Source: JBKEDC01 sp047971925 (GTDB taxonomy: Bacteria; Bacteroidota; Bacteroidia; Bacteroidales; Prolixibacteraceae). Taken from it: 26,005 nt of DNA. Where the stretch lies: NCBI GenBank assembly GCA_047971925.1, contig JBKEAC010000052.1:1-26005 (forward strand). Reading direction: 5' to 3'. Each line of letters starts with the position of its first letter. The stretch's first letter is position 1. The translations under genes and the position numbers were made by a program. The notes under the pieces were generated by a model that searched no databases, was not told the DNA's origin, and was given only the letters and a program-made list of their open reading frames with translations. Shown here one piece after another: positions 16,097 to 23,885 of the stretch.

Positions 16097-17335
16097 TTAT
16101 TTTTCGATTATAGATTGCAACAAATATAGAGCCGTTTGAATGGTCCGCTCTACATTGTGTGCTCGTTTTTTTGTGAAAAGAAATTGATCTACTTTCTGTG
16201 TTATTTTTGATGCCACAGCAATGCACACTGTTCCTACAGGTTTTTCAGGTGTTCCGCCATCGGGACCAGCAATTCCTGTTGTAGCAATGGCATAATCACT
16301 ACCCATTAGCTTTAACGCTCCGAGTGCCATTTCTCGAGCTGTTTCAACACTCACAGCACCATGATTTTTTAGTGTTTCATTGTTTACTCCTAAAACACAC
16401 TCTTTTATGTGATTATCATATGCCACTATTCCCCCTTTGAAATAAGACGATGCACCAGGATGAGCAGTGAAGGCATAGGCTAAATTTCCTCCTGTGCAAC
16501 TTTCAGCAACAGCAAGAGATTGCTTGTTTTCCAGAAGCATTTTCCCTATCGTTTTCCCCATTTCTTCATCGGTAAAGCTGAAAATATTTGCACCAATGAT
16601 CGGACGTACTTTTGCAATTTCGGCAGCAATGATGGCATGGAGTTCATCGAGACTTTCGCCCCAAGCGCTCAAGCGGAGGCGTACTATCAATTGATTTGGA
16701 AGGTAAGCAAGTTTCACATTAAGTGGAAGATTACTTTCCCATTCAGCAATTTTTTCAGCAAGCAAACTTTCAGGAATTCCAAATACGACAAGCGTTTGAT
16801 GACAAATTGCTTGTTCTTGGTTTTTTTTGCGAAGTTTCGGAAGTACTTGAGTTTCCATGATGTGTTTCATTTCATAGGGAACGCCTGCCATCGAAACAAA
16901 AATCACGCCCTCTTTTTCAAACCACATGCCAGGAGCTGTTCCTTCAGCATTGGGCAAAACGCTACACGCATCGGGAACTAATGCTTGGTCTTTGTTGAGC
17001 TGAATCATGGCAATGCCACGTTTTTCAAGTCGCTGTTCAATAGCGAGCAATGTTGGTGCATCATAGTGCATGCCACAATGAAAGAAATCACACAAAACAT
17101 TTTTTGTAATATCATCTTTAGTTGGTCCTAATCCACCAGTGATTAGAACAATGTCGGCATTATTTTGAGCCATTGCTAACGCTTCAAGAATATGCTCTCG
17201 ATTGTCGTGTACTGATGTAATTTGATAAACTTCAATTCCACAATCGTTGAGCTGTTGTGCCATCCATGCGGAGTTTGTATCAACTATTTGTCCGATGAGA
17301 ATTTCATCGCCAATAGTTATAATTTCTGCTTTCAT
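16097..17335 (-). CDS. cinA: CinA family protein (competence/damage-inducible; NMN amidohydrolase domain)
   Basis: 412 residues with the two-domain CinA layout. The N-terminal MoaB/MogA-like domain (about 1-170) has ITIGDEILIGQIVDTNS and TGGLGPTKDD (66-75). The C-terminal CinA domain (about 260-412) carries AESCTGG (277-283) and TGIAGPDGGTPEKPVGTV (353-370), the active-site region of nicotinamide-nucleotide amidohydrolases such as PncC. It probably cleans up NMN in the pyridine nucleotide cycle; the N-terminal domain is related to ADP-ribose pyrophosphatase activity in some members. It is the first gene of a cinA-asmA operon, with a good promoter. Confidence 0.94.
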   Translation of the reverse strand: MKAEIITIGDEILIGQIVDTNSAWMAQQLNDCGIEVYQITSVHDNREHILEALAMAQNNADIVLITGGLGPTKDDITKNVLCDFFHCGMHYDAPTLLAIEQRLEKRGIAMIQLNKDQALVPDACSVLPNAEGTAPGMWFEKEGVIFVSMAGVPYEMKHIMETQVLPKLRKKNQEQAICHQTLVVFGIPESLLAEKIAEWESNLPLNVKLAYLPNQLIVRLRLSAWGESLDELHAIIAAEIAKVRPIIGANIFSFTDEEMGKTIGKMLLENKQSLAVAESCTGGNLAYAFTAHPGASSYFKGGIVAYDNHIKECVLGVNNETLKNHGAVSVETAREMALGALKLMGSDYAIATTGIAGPDGGTPEKPVGTVCIAVASKITQKVDQFLFTKKRAHNVERTIQTALYLLQSIIEK

Positions 17336-17355
17336 GATTTTTCGCTTATATGGAG

Positions 17356-17384
17356 CAAAAGTAGCTAAAAAAGATACTCCACAA
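17356..17384 (-). promoter_or_regulatory. Promoter of the cinA-asmA operon
   Basis: On the minus strand, TTG (17384-17382) is followed after 18 bp by TACTTTTG (17363-17356), an exact Bacteroidota -7 element. The predicted start of transcription is only a few bases before the cinA start codon at 17335. Confidence 0.55.
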
Positions 17385-17508
17385 GAGTGTTAGATATTAA
17401 TATTTAAGGAATAGTTATTTTAAACAAGATTATTTCATGCTTTTTACGCTAGGGAGTGTTTCAATTCGAAAGCTCAAGATTATTGTTTTTCATGGCATGA
17501 TAAGTATC

Positions 17509-17576
17509 AATGCATTTCGACGAAGCGTATTGTTGTTAATGCAAAGCGCAGGAATAATTCAGCGTAGAAATGCATT
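17509..17576. repeat. 14-bp inverted repeat in the cinA-purB intergenic region
   Basis: AATGCATTTCGACG (17509-17522) pairs with CGTAGAAATGCATT (17563-17576) with a single mismatch, enclosing 40 bases. It has no T-run. Each arm also contains the self-complementary AATGCATT. Confidence 0.6.
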
Positions 17577-17686
17577 TCTGTTGTTGGTAGTTTAATTTCT
17601 TGTAAGAATAGCTGTGTTTCGAGCGTATTCGATTAAGATTTTCATTGAAATGATTATCTTAGCGGTTTCAAAAATAAAAGAATAAG

Positions 17687-19033
17687 ATGGAATTAAATGC
17701 ACTAACGGCTATTACGCCAATCGACGGAAGATATCGTTCAAAAGTGACAAAATTAGAGAACTACTTTTCTGAGTATGCTTTGATAAAGTATCGCACATTT
17801 GTGGAAGTAGAATATTTTATTGCTCTTTGCGAATTGCCATTACCTCAATTGAGTCAGTTTGATAGAAAACATTTTCCAGCACTTCGCCAAATAGCAAGCA
17901 ATTTTTCATTAGAAGATGCGCAGCGCATAAAAGACATTGAAAAAGTTACAAATCATGATGTGAAAGCGGTGGAGTATTTCTTAAAAGAGGAGTTCGATAA
18001 ATTAGATTTACAGGCATTTAAAGAATTTATTCATTTCGGATTAACATCTCAAGACATCAATAATACATCTGTTCCTAAATCAATTCAAGATGCATTAGAT
18101 AGCGAATACTTCCCAGCAGTAGAAGAATTAGTTGAGAAACTCGATGCGCTGAGCAATGAGTGGAGTGGCATTCCAATGCTAGCCAAAACGCATGGGCAAC
18201 CCGCATCGCCCACAAACTTGGGAAAAGAAATTAAAGTGTTCTCTGAACGCTTAAAAGTGCAAGTAGAGCAGTTGAAAGGCATTGCCATTGATGCCAAATT
18301 TGGAGGTGCAACAGGAAACTTTAATGCACACCACATTGCGTATCCTTCTTATGATTGGCGTGCTTTTGGTAATAAATTTCTGAAAGAATATTTGGGCTTA
18401 GAGCGTGCGCAATACACAACTCAAATAGCAAACTACGATAATCATGCAGCGATATTCGATGCCATGAAGCGTATTAATACCATCATTTTAGATTTAGACC
18501 GTGATATGTGGACATACATTTCAATGGAATATTTCAAACAAAAGATTAAAGCAGGCGAGGTGGGCTCATCGGCAATGCCGCACAAAGTGAATCCGATTGA
18601 TTTTGAAAACTCAGAAGGAAATATTGGTGTAGCAAATGCTTTGTTCGAGCATTTAGCAATTAAACTTCCTGTTTCTCGCTTGCAAAGAGATTTAACTGAT
18701 TCTACTGTGTTGCGAACTATCGGCATGCCTTTCGCTCACACACTAATTGCCTTATCATCAACCATGAAAGGGCTCGAAAAACTGTTACTCAATGAATCGG
18801 CAATTGCTCGTGATTTGGAAAACAATTGGCCAGTGGTGGCAGAAGCAATTCAAACAATTCTTCGTAGAGAGGCATATCCAAACCCTTATGAGGCATTGCG
18901 CGATTTAACACGAGTGAATAAAAAAATCGATCAGCAAGTGGTGCACGAGTTCATTGATACGTTGAGCGTTACCAACGAACTAAAAGCGGAACTGAAAAAG
19001 ATTACACCATCAAATTACACAGGAGTTTTTTAA
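17687..19033 (+). CDS. purB: Adenylosuccinate lyase
   Basis: 448 residues, close in layout to the E. coli PurB type (MELNALTAITPIDGRYRSKV at the N terminus). The fumarase/aspartase superfamily signature GSSAMPHKVNP is at 293-303, with its catalytic serine in the flexible loop, and the other active-site pieces FIHFGLTSQDINNT and KTHGQPASPT are present. It cleaves fumarate from SAICAR and from adenylosuccinate in purine synthesis. It is followed by a terminator and appears monocistronic. Confidence 0.97.
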   Translation: MELNALTAITPIDGRYRSKVTKLENYFSEYALIKYRTFVEVEYFIALCELPLPQLSQFDRKHFPALRQIASNFSLEDAQRIKDIEKVTNHDVKAVEYFLKEEFDKLDLQAFKEFIHFGLTSQDINNTSVPKSIQDALDSEYFPAVEELVEKLDALSNEWSGIPMLAKTHGQPASPTNLGKEIKVFSERLKVQVEQLKGIAIDAKFGGATGNFNAHHIAYPSYDWRAFGNKFLKEYLGLERAQYTTQIANYDNHAAIFDAMKRINTIILDLDRDMWTYISMEYFKQKIKAGEVGSSAMPHKVNPIDFENSEGNIGVANALFEHLAIKLPVSRLQRDLTDSTVLRTIGMPFAHTLIALSSTMKGLEKLLLNESAIARDLENNWPVVAEAIQTILRREAYPNPYEALRDLTRVNKKIDQQVVHEFIDTLSVTNELKAELKKITPSNYTGVF

Positions 19034-19051
19034 TATTAAAAATCAATTAAT

Positions 19052-19080
19052 AAAGAGTCATGATACGTTGTGACTCTTTT
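19052..19080 (+). terminator. Rho-independent terminator of purB
   Basis: A 9-bp perfect stem, AAAGAGTCA (19052-19060) / TGACTCTTT (19071-19079), with a 10-base loop and a short T-run. The gene ends 18 bp upstream. Confidence 0.75.
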
Positions 19081-19135
19081 CTGTGTTTATTCGTCAACAA
19101 GAAAGAACAGCATTTAAGCATTAATAATTAGAAAT

Positions 19136-20959
19136 ATGAAAGACTTATTTAAAATATTGCAACGATATCTTGCTTCCTATAAGTCGGAGGTAGGTTTAAA
19201 CATCCTATTCAACGTGTTGTCGGCAATATTTACAGCTTTTTCATTTGTTTTCCTAGCACCAATTTTGGGCATTTTGTTCAACACCGATGAGGAAGTCTTC
19301 ACAAAGGTCGATTGGGCAATGTCGATGGAAGCTATTGAGCACAATGCAGCCTACTATATCACTCATTTAAAGGAAACACAAGGTGCATCAACAACCCTCA
19401 TGTATATCGGAATTTTCATGGTGGTCATGGTGTTTTTTAAAGCCCTTTTCATGTACCTTTCAAGCTATGTGATGATTTTAATTAGAAACAATGTTGTGCG
19501 TGATATTCGTGGAAAACTTTATGACAAAATGATATCACTTCCTTTAGGTTTTTTCTCCGATGAGCGAAAAGGCGATATTATGTCGCGCATGACAAGTGAT
19601 GTGCAAGAAGTGGAAAGCTCGGTCATGAGCTCGCTAGATATGCTTTTTAAAAACCCAATTCTAATTATTACGTCCCTAGCCTACATGCTCTACACCAGTT
19701 GGAGCCTCACGATTTTTGTATTTGTCATGCTTCCAATTGCAGGAGGTATTATCGGTAAAATTGGGAAAAGTTTAAAAAGAAAATCCAGAAAGGGAACACA
19801 AAAGCTAGGTGAAATCTTATCGGTCATTGAAGAAGATATTACAGGTTTGCGAATCATTAAAGCATTTACAGCCGAAACAAAGGCTAAAGCTCGATTTGAT
19901 GCTGAAATTAATCATTATCGAGAAATCCAAAATGGTGTAATGAGTAGGCATTCCATGGCATCGCCAGTGAGTGAGTTCCTAGGAACATTTGTCATTGTTA
20001 TTGTCCTTTGGTTTGGTGGCAATCTAATTATATCGGGAGGCGAAGGGGCGCTCAGTCCTCAAGAATTTATTGTCTATATGGTTTTTTTCTACAACATCAT
20101 TAATCCTGCCAAAGCTTTCTCTAGTGCATGGTATAACGTAGAAAAAGGATTAGCATCAATGGAGCGTATCGATAAAATATTAGATGCTGAGAACACTATT
20201 TCAGATAAAGAAAATGCAATAGAAAATCCTCAATTTGAAAAGGAAATTCTCTACAAGCAGGTCGCATTTTCATATCAAACAGAGAAGGTACTCGACGATG
20301 TGACATTGACTATTAAAAAAGGACAAACGGTTGCTTTGGTTGGTAAATCAGGAAGTGGAAAAACAACCATGGTCGATTTGCTTCCTCGATTTTGGGATAT
20401 CCAGCAAGGCAATATTCTGATTGATGGAATTGATATTCGAGATATGAAACTTCATAGCTTGAGAGGACTAATGGGCAATGTGAATCAAGATGCAATTTTA
20501 TTTAATGACACAATATATAATAATATTGCTTTTGGAGTAGAAAATGCCACTAAGGAAGCTGTTGAGGCGGCGGCTAAAATTGCTAATGCTCATGAGTTTA
20601 TTATGCAAGCTGAAAATGGATATCAAACGAATATTGGCGATAGAGGCGATAAACTATCGGGAGGGCAGAAGCAAAGACTATCGATTGCTCGTGCTATCTT
20701 GCGTAATCCGCCAATTTTAATTCTTGATGAAGCGACTTCGGCATTAGATACAGAATCGGAAAAATTGGTGCAAGAGGCATTAGAAAATCTCATGAAAGAC
20801 AGGACATCATTAGTCATTGCTCATCGACTGTCAACAATTAAAAATGCTGATGTGATTTGCGTTATGGAGAAGGGAAAAATTGTTGAGAAAGGAAATCACG
20901 ATGAACTGCTAGCATTGAAAGGTCAATATTTCAAACTGCATAATTTGCAGAGTTTCTAA
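19136..20959 (+). CDS. ABC exporter, fused membrane and ATPase domains (MsbA-like)
   Basis: 607 residues, a half-transporter that would work as a homodimer. The N-terminal membrane domain has six helices (about 15-320). The ATPase domain shows Walker A GKSGSGKT (403-410), the signature LSGGQKQR (507-514), Walker B ILILDEATSALD (from 527, Glu532 catalytic) and the H-loop His563 in IAHRLST. In Bacteroidota the single-chain exporter of this size is often the lipid A flippase MsbA, but drug or peptide exporters look the same; the sequence alone does not settle the substrate. The following small gene starts 19 bp downstream. Confidence 0.93.
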   Translation: MKDLFKILQRYLASYKSEVGLNILFNVLSAIFTAFSFVFLAPILGILFNTDEEVFTKVDWAMSMEAIEHNAAYYITHLKETQGASTTLMYIGIFMVVMVFFKALFMYLSSYVMILIRNNVVRDIRGKLYDKMISLPLGFFSDERKGDIMSRMTSDVQEVESSVMSSLDMLFKNPILIITSLAYMLYTSWSLTIFVFVMLPIAGGIIGKIGKSLKRKSRKGTQKLGEILSVIEEDITGLRIIKAFTAETKAKARFDAEINHYREIQNGVMSRHSMASPVSEFLGTFVIVIVLWFGGNLIISGGEGALSPQEFIVYMVFFYNIINPAKAFSSAWYNVEKGLASMERIDKILDAENTISDKENAIENPQFEKEILYKQVAFSYQTEKVLDDVTLTIKKGQTVALVGKSGSGKTTMVDLLPRFWDIQQGNILIDGIDIRDMKLHSLRGLMGNVNQDAILFNDTIYNNIAFGVENATKEAVEAAAKIANAHEFIMQAENGYQTNIGDRGDKLSGGQKQRLSIARAILRNPPILILDEATSALDTESEKLVQEALENLMKDRTSLVIAHRLSTIKNADVICVMEKGKIVEKGNHDELLALKGQYFKLHNLQSF

Positions 20960-20978
20960 AAAACAAATACACATCATT

Positions 20979-21386
20979 ATGACATTTGAAGAAATTACAA
21001 ATAAAGAGAATTTTGAGTTCTCAAATGATCTTGAATTAGAGCTTTTTACAATTCATGTCTATATTGAAAGTACGCAGGAGTTGGGAGTTGAAACATGGCA
21101 AGCTTTGCGTGAGTATGGGCTTATTGATAGTGGAATTCGAAGATTTTTATTCATCTTTCACAAACCAGCCTATAAATTTTCAATTAGCAAGCAATTTCTA
21201 ATGAGGGATTATTATAACGAAAATCTAGATTTCTTTACTGGGAAAGTTATCGCGGTGGTCAATGATTCCCCAAATCTTTCGGCGGCAATTTCTATTACCC
21301 AAACTACGGTGAACTACATGAAATTGAAAATATTTTCTACCGAAGTGGCTGCCCGCGACTGGGTGTTGAAGACATTGGCGGTATAA
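20979..21386 (+). CDS. Hypothetical protein, SpoIIAA/STAS-like fold suspected
   Basis: 135 residues with no family I can name firmly. The middle contains FLFIFHKPAYKFSISKQFLMRDY, and the C-terminal part runs VIAVVNDSPNLSAAISIT, then MKLKIFSTEVAARDWVLKTL; the final motif (K-x-F-s-T-x-x-x-A-x-x-W-L/V-L) is like the C-terminal helix of SpoIIAA-like small proteins found widely in Bacteroidota. It has no signal peptide or membrane segment, so it is cytosolic. It starts 19 bp after the ABC exporter and probably shares its transcript. The assignment of fold is inference only. Confidence 0.7.
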   Translation: MTFEEITNKENFEFSNDLELELFTIHVYIESTQELGVETWQALREYGLIDSGIRRFLFIFHKPAYKFSISKQFLMRDYYNENLDFFTGKVIAVVNDSPNLSAAISITQTTVNYMKLKIFSTEVAARDWVLKTLAV

Positions 21387-21942
21387 ATGGCGCTCTGTTT
21401 GTTGCGGGATTCGATGTTTTAGCTTGGTTTGCAAGTTTGGCGTTTTGTTTAGAACTTCACAATATTATATGCAGATTTCTACATTATATTTTTTTTGATG
21501 CTATGTTTTATACAAACTAGCTGATATATTTTTGGCTCTATGGCTGAATAGCTTGGTAAAAATAATTCGACTCTTTAGTTGTTACTAGCCTAGAGGAGGA
21601 AGTGCTTGCAACATGCTTGCAACAGTCTTCTGTCATTTAATTGAAGCTTGGCGTATAAGTTCAGGAGCTTTATATCATTTAATTGAATCTGCATGCAATG
21701 AGTCTTTCAACGGAACGCCCATTTGGTCATTGTTGTATTGCCATGCCGAATTAAGCAAGCAAAATTCGATAATTCACCTACCTACTAAATTCAACATAGA
21801 GCCCCTTTTTTTTATGAGGCAGATTAAGTTTGTAATTTTATTGTAGTAAGTCGTGTATTAGCTACGTTTTTTGCAATGGAGTAGCTATATAAAAAAAAGA
21901 GGAAGTATATTTATACTTCCTCTTTCTGATTCTATTAGCAAA
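21387..21942. other. Intergenic region with short direct repeats
   Basis: About 550 bp with no convincing gene. It contains a perfect 11-bp tandem duplication TGCTTGCAACA (21603-21613 and 21614-21624) and the 13-mer TCATTTAATTGAA at 21633-21645 and 21675-21687, exactly 42 bp apart. A 7-bp inverted repeat, TAGCTAC/GTAGCTA, lies at 21859-21887. The right end holds the ferredoxin terminator. A 77-codon frame at 21613-21846 includes these repeats and is not called. Confidence 0.6.
21896..21925 (-). terminator. Rho-independent terminator of the ferredoxin gene
   Basis: A perfect 14-bp stem, 21896-21909 paired with 21912-21925 (arm AAAGAGGAAGTATA), lies 17 bp past the ferredoxin stop. On the minus strand the stem is followed by at least eight T. 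Confidence 0.92.
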
Positions 21943-22113
21943 TTATTCTGCTGGAGAAATACATTCAGTTGGACAAACATCAGCACAAGAACCACAGTCA
22001 GTGCAAATATCAGCGTTGATAGAATAGATATCACCTTCAGAGATTGCTTCAACTGGGCATTCATCGATACAAGAACCGCATGCGATGCAGTCGTCAGAAA
22101 TTACATAAGCCAT
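21943..22113 (-). CDS. 2[4Fe-4S] ferredoxin, clostridial type
   Basis: 56 residues beginning MAYVISDDCIACGSC. Two classical motifs are present: C9/C12/C15 with C19 (CIACGSCIDECP) and C37/C40/C43 with C47 (CTDCGSCADVCP), in the arrangement of small clostridial-type bacterial ferredoxins; Cys51 (TECIS) is an extra cysteine. It is a low-potential one-electron carrier, the expected electron donor for the Rnf complex encoded at 923-6562 and for other ferredoxin-dependent enzymes. Codons look more C-ending than in neighbouring genes (for example GAC TGC ATC GCA TGC GGT TCT TGT), consistent with high expression. It has its own promoter and terminator, so it is monocistronic. Confidence 0.97.
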   Translation of the reverse strand: MAYVISDDCIACGSCIDECPVEAISEGDIYSINADICTDCGSCADVCPTECISPAE

Positions 22114-22154
22114 AATTACTATTTTTATTGAATTAATATTTGAGTTATCGAGGG

Positions 22155-22162
22155 CAAATTTA
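22155..22162 (-). promoter_or_regulatory. -7 promoter element of the ferredoxin gene
   Basis: On the minus strand TAAATTTG is an exact TAnnTTTG match, 42 bp before the ferredoxin start codon, leaving an A/T-rich leader of roughly 35 nt. The -33 region is poor. Confidence 0.5.
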
Positions 22163-22668
22163 TAAAGTTTGACATGAGCATAAGTGTCTTGGCTTTAATT
22201 TGTTGTTAGTCTAAATAAGAAAAAGACATATTTTAAGCAGGTTGAAATGTTAAAGATAGAAGTTGTTTTAAGTTAGTTTGTTGATATTGTTGATATTGGA
22301 AAATGCTTGATTCTAAATAACGTCTTTATCTAGAATAAATAACAATTAGCTTTTGAACTTTTTACTTAATGAAAGGGCAGGAGATTTCTTTGGTTCTGAT
22401 AGATTTTCGATATTTGTTTATTGAATGCAGCTAGCTTAATCTTCTGCATATTTTGAAATCAAATCGGTGGGAGTGGGCTAAATTTTGCATTGCTACTTTT
22501 GTTAATCGGTAAAAATGGTAAGTGAAACCGTAATTTGTATACTAAAACTTGTTGCGTAAGTTCAGACATTTGCAATGTGTAAAACTGTAAATATGAGTAA
22601 AACATTAATAGATTCGGATATAGTGAAGTGGTTTGGTAGCCTTTAATAATAAATTTAGCAAGACATAT
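22163..22668. other. Divergent intergenic region ferredoxin-flavodoxin
   Basis: About 500 AT-rich bases with no convincing gene. A tandem 9-mer TGTTGATAT occurs at 22279-22287 and 22288-22296. TACTTTTG at 22494-22501 is an exact -7 match on the plus strand and could start the flavodoxin transcript with a leader of about 160 nt; no good -33 element accompanies it. No regulator gene lies here. Confidence 0.5.
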
Positions 22669-23253
22669 ATGAAAACATTAAAAACAATGACTTTAACTGT
22701 AATGAGCATACTAATAGCTATGACAAGTATCAGTTGCTCTTCGAAATCAAGCCAAGCGAGTGCGAATGAAAAATCGGAAAAGAAAGCTCTTGTGGCTTAT
22801 TTCTCGGCAACTGGAAACACCAAATATGTGGCAGAAAATTTAGCCCAATTGGCTGGAGCCGATCTTTACGAGATTAAACCCCAAGTGCCTTATACGGCTG
22901 AAGATTTAGATTGGCACAATGCGAATAGTCGTAGCAGCATTGAAATGCATGATAAAGCATTTCGCCCAGCGCTAGCAGACAATGAGCTTAATCTTGCCAA
23001 TTATGATGTTATTTATTTGGGATTTCCCATTTGGTGGTATGTGGCGCCCACAATCATCAACACCTTTTTAGAAAGCCATGATTTTTCAGGAAAAACAATC
23101 ATCATCTTTGCCACATCGGGCGGTTCTGATTATGGAAAAACCATGGAAGAGTTGAGCGTGAGCTTGCCAGAATCAACCACGCTTAAAGAAGGCAATGTGT
23201 TTCGAGGAAGGGCTTCAAATGCGCAAGTTGAGGCATGGTTTAAAAGTCTATGA
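22669..23253 (+). CDS. Flavodoxin family protein with lipoprotein signal peptide
   Basis: 194 residues from the ATG at 22669; the frame is open further upstream to a TTG, but the ATG gives a clean signal peptide and is preferred. Residues 1-22 are basic then hydrophobic (MKTLKTMTLTVMSILIAM) and end in TSISC, a lipobox with Cys23 as the lipidated residue. A Ser/Lys/Glu-rich linker (24-42) leads to the flavodoxin domain: the FMN phosphate loop FSATGNTKYVAENLA is near residues 48-62, and YLGFPIWWYVAP is the later flavin-contacting segment. It resembles the short flavodoxin type frequent in Bacteroidota. An exported flavodoxin would sit on a membrane facing the periplasm or outside. It is followed 85 bp later by a second flavoprotein. 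Confidence 0.9.
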   Translation: MKTLKTMTLTVMSILIAMTSISCSSKSSQASANEKSEKKALVAYFSATGNTKYVAENLAQLAGADLYEIKPQVPYTAEDLDWHNANSRSSIEMHDKAFRPALADNELNLANYDVIYLGFPIWWYVAPTIINTFLESHDFSGKTIIIFATSGGSDYGKTMEELSVSLPESTTLKEGNVFRGRASNAQVEAWFKSL

Positions 23254-23338
23254 ATTGGAGTTGAGAAGAAAGAAAAAAGATGTTTAAAGTGAAATTGCAT
23301 AATGCTGTTGCTTTGCAAACAATGAAATAGCTCAAGAA

Positions 23339-23881
23339 ATGAAGAAGAATATATTAATCTTATCGTCGAGCCCTCGCCGCAATGGCAATTCCGACACTCT
23401 TTGTAATCAGTTCATGCAAGGAGCTCTGGAAGCAGGGCACACGGTGGAAAAGATTTTCCTGAAAGATAAGGATATTAATTATTGTACTGGTTGTGGTGTG
23501 TGCTTTAATGGTGAAAAACCTTGTTCGCAAAATGACGACATGACAGGTATTTTAGCCCAAATGATTGAAAGCGATGTCATCGTTATGGCAACACCGGTGT
23601 ATTTTTATACGATGTGTGGACAAATGAAAACCTTTATCGATCGTATTTGCGCTCGGTATCAAGAACTGAAGAATAAAGAGTTTGTTTATATAATGACAGC
23701 TGCAGAACCCAATGAACAAGCCATGGAGCGAACCATTGAAGAGTTTCGAGGTCTGCTTGATTGTTTAGATAATCCGCAAGAAAGAGGCATTATCAAAGGA
23801 GTAGGAGCATGGAACAAAGGAGATATAAAAAACAGTGAAACCATGCAGCAAGCATTCAAAATGGGAATAACAATAGAATAA
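23339..23881 (+). CDS. NADPH-dependent FMN reductase / iron-sulfur flavoprotein-like
   Basis: 180 residues of the flavodoxin-like NAD(P)H oxidoreductase family. The N-terminal FMN loop is SSSPRRNGNSDTLC (9-22) and ATPVYFYTMCGQMKTFIDR is the second flavin-binding segment. Between them is C49-x2-C52-x2-C55-x6-C62 (CTGCGVCFNGEKPC), the compact cysteine motif of archaeal/anaerobe iron-sulfur flavoproteins (Isf), which hold a [4Fe-4S] cluster; many flavodoxin-like reductases keep only part of it. It is cytosolic, with no signal peptide. It ends 4 bp before the alcohol dehydrogenase gene, so the two are cotranscribed. Confidence 0.88.
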   Translation: MKKNILILSSSPRRNGNSDTLCNQFMQGALEAGHTVEKIFLKDKDINYCTGCGVCFNGEKPCSQNDDMTGILAQMIESDVIVMATPVYFYTMCGQMKTFIDRICARYQELKNKEFVYIMTAAEPNEQAMERTIEEFRGLLDCLDNPQERGIIKGVGAWNKGDIKNSETMQQAFKMGITIE

Positions 23882-23885
23882 GAAT

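Larger units (their letters stand above)
17336..17686. other. Divergent intergenic region cinA-purB
   Basis: About 350 bp between divergent genes. It contains the cinA promoter at its left end and a long imperfect inverted repeat at 17509-17576. A purB promoter must lie at the right end, but I see only weak -7 candidates (for example TATCTTAG at 17655-17662). No small gene is convincing. Confidence 0.6.

Noticed and set aside
16520..16981. 153-codon plus-strand ORF inside cinA
   Set aside because: It lies wholly opposite a conserved enzyme and shows no domain of its own.
21613..21846. 77-codon ORF with a purine-rich GAGGAGG sequence upstream
   Set aside because: The purine-rich site is 12 bp from the start codon, the frame spans short direct repeats that create the duplicated HLIE residues, and no domain is recognisable.
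22633..22668. Upstream TTG start for the flavodoxin
   Set aside because: It would place 12 residues before an otherwise normal lipoprotein signal peptide; the ATG at 22669 is preferred.
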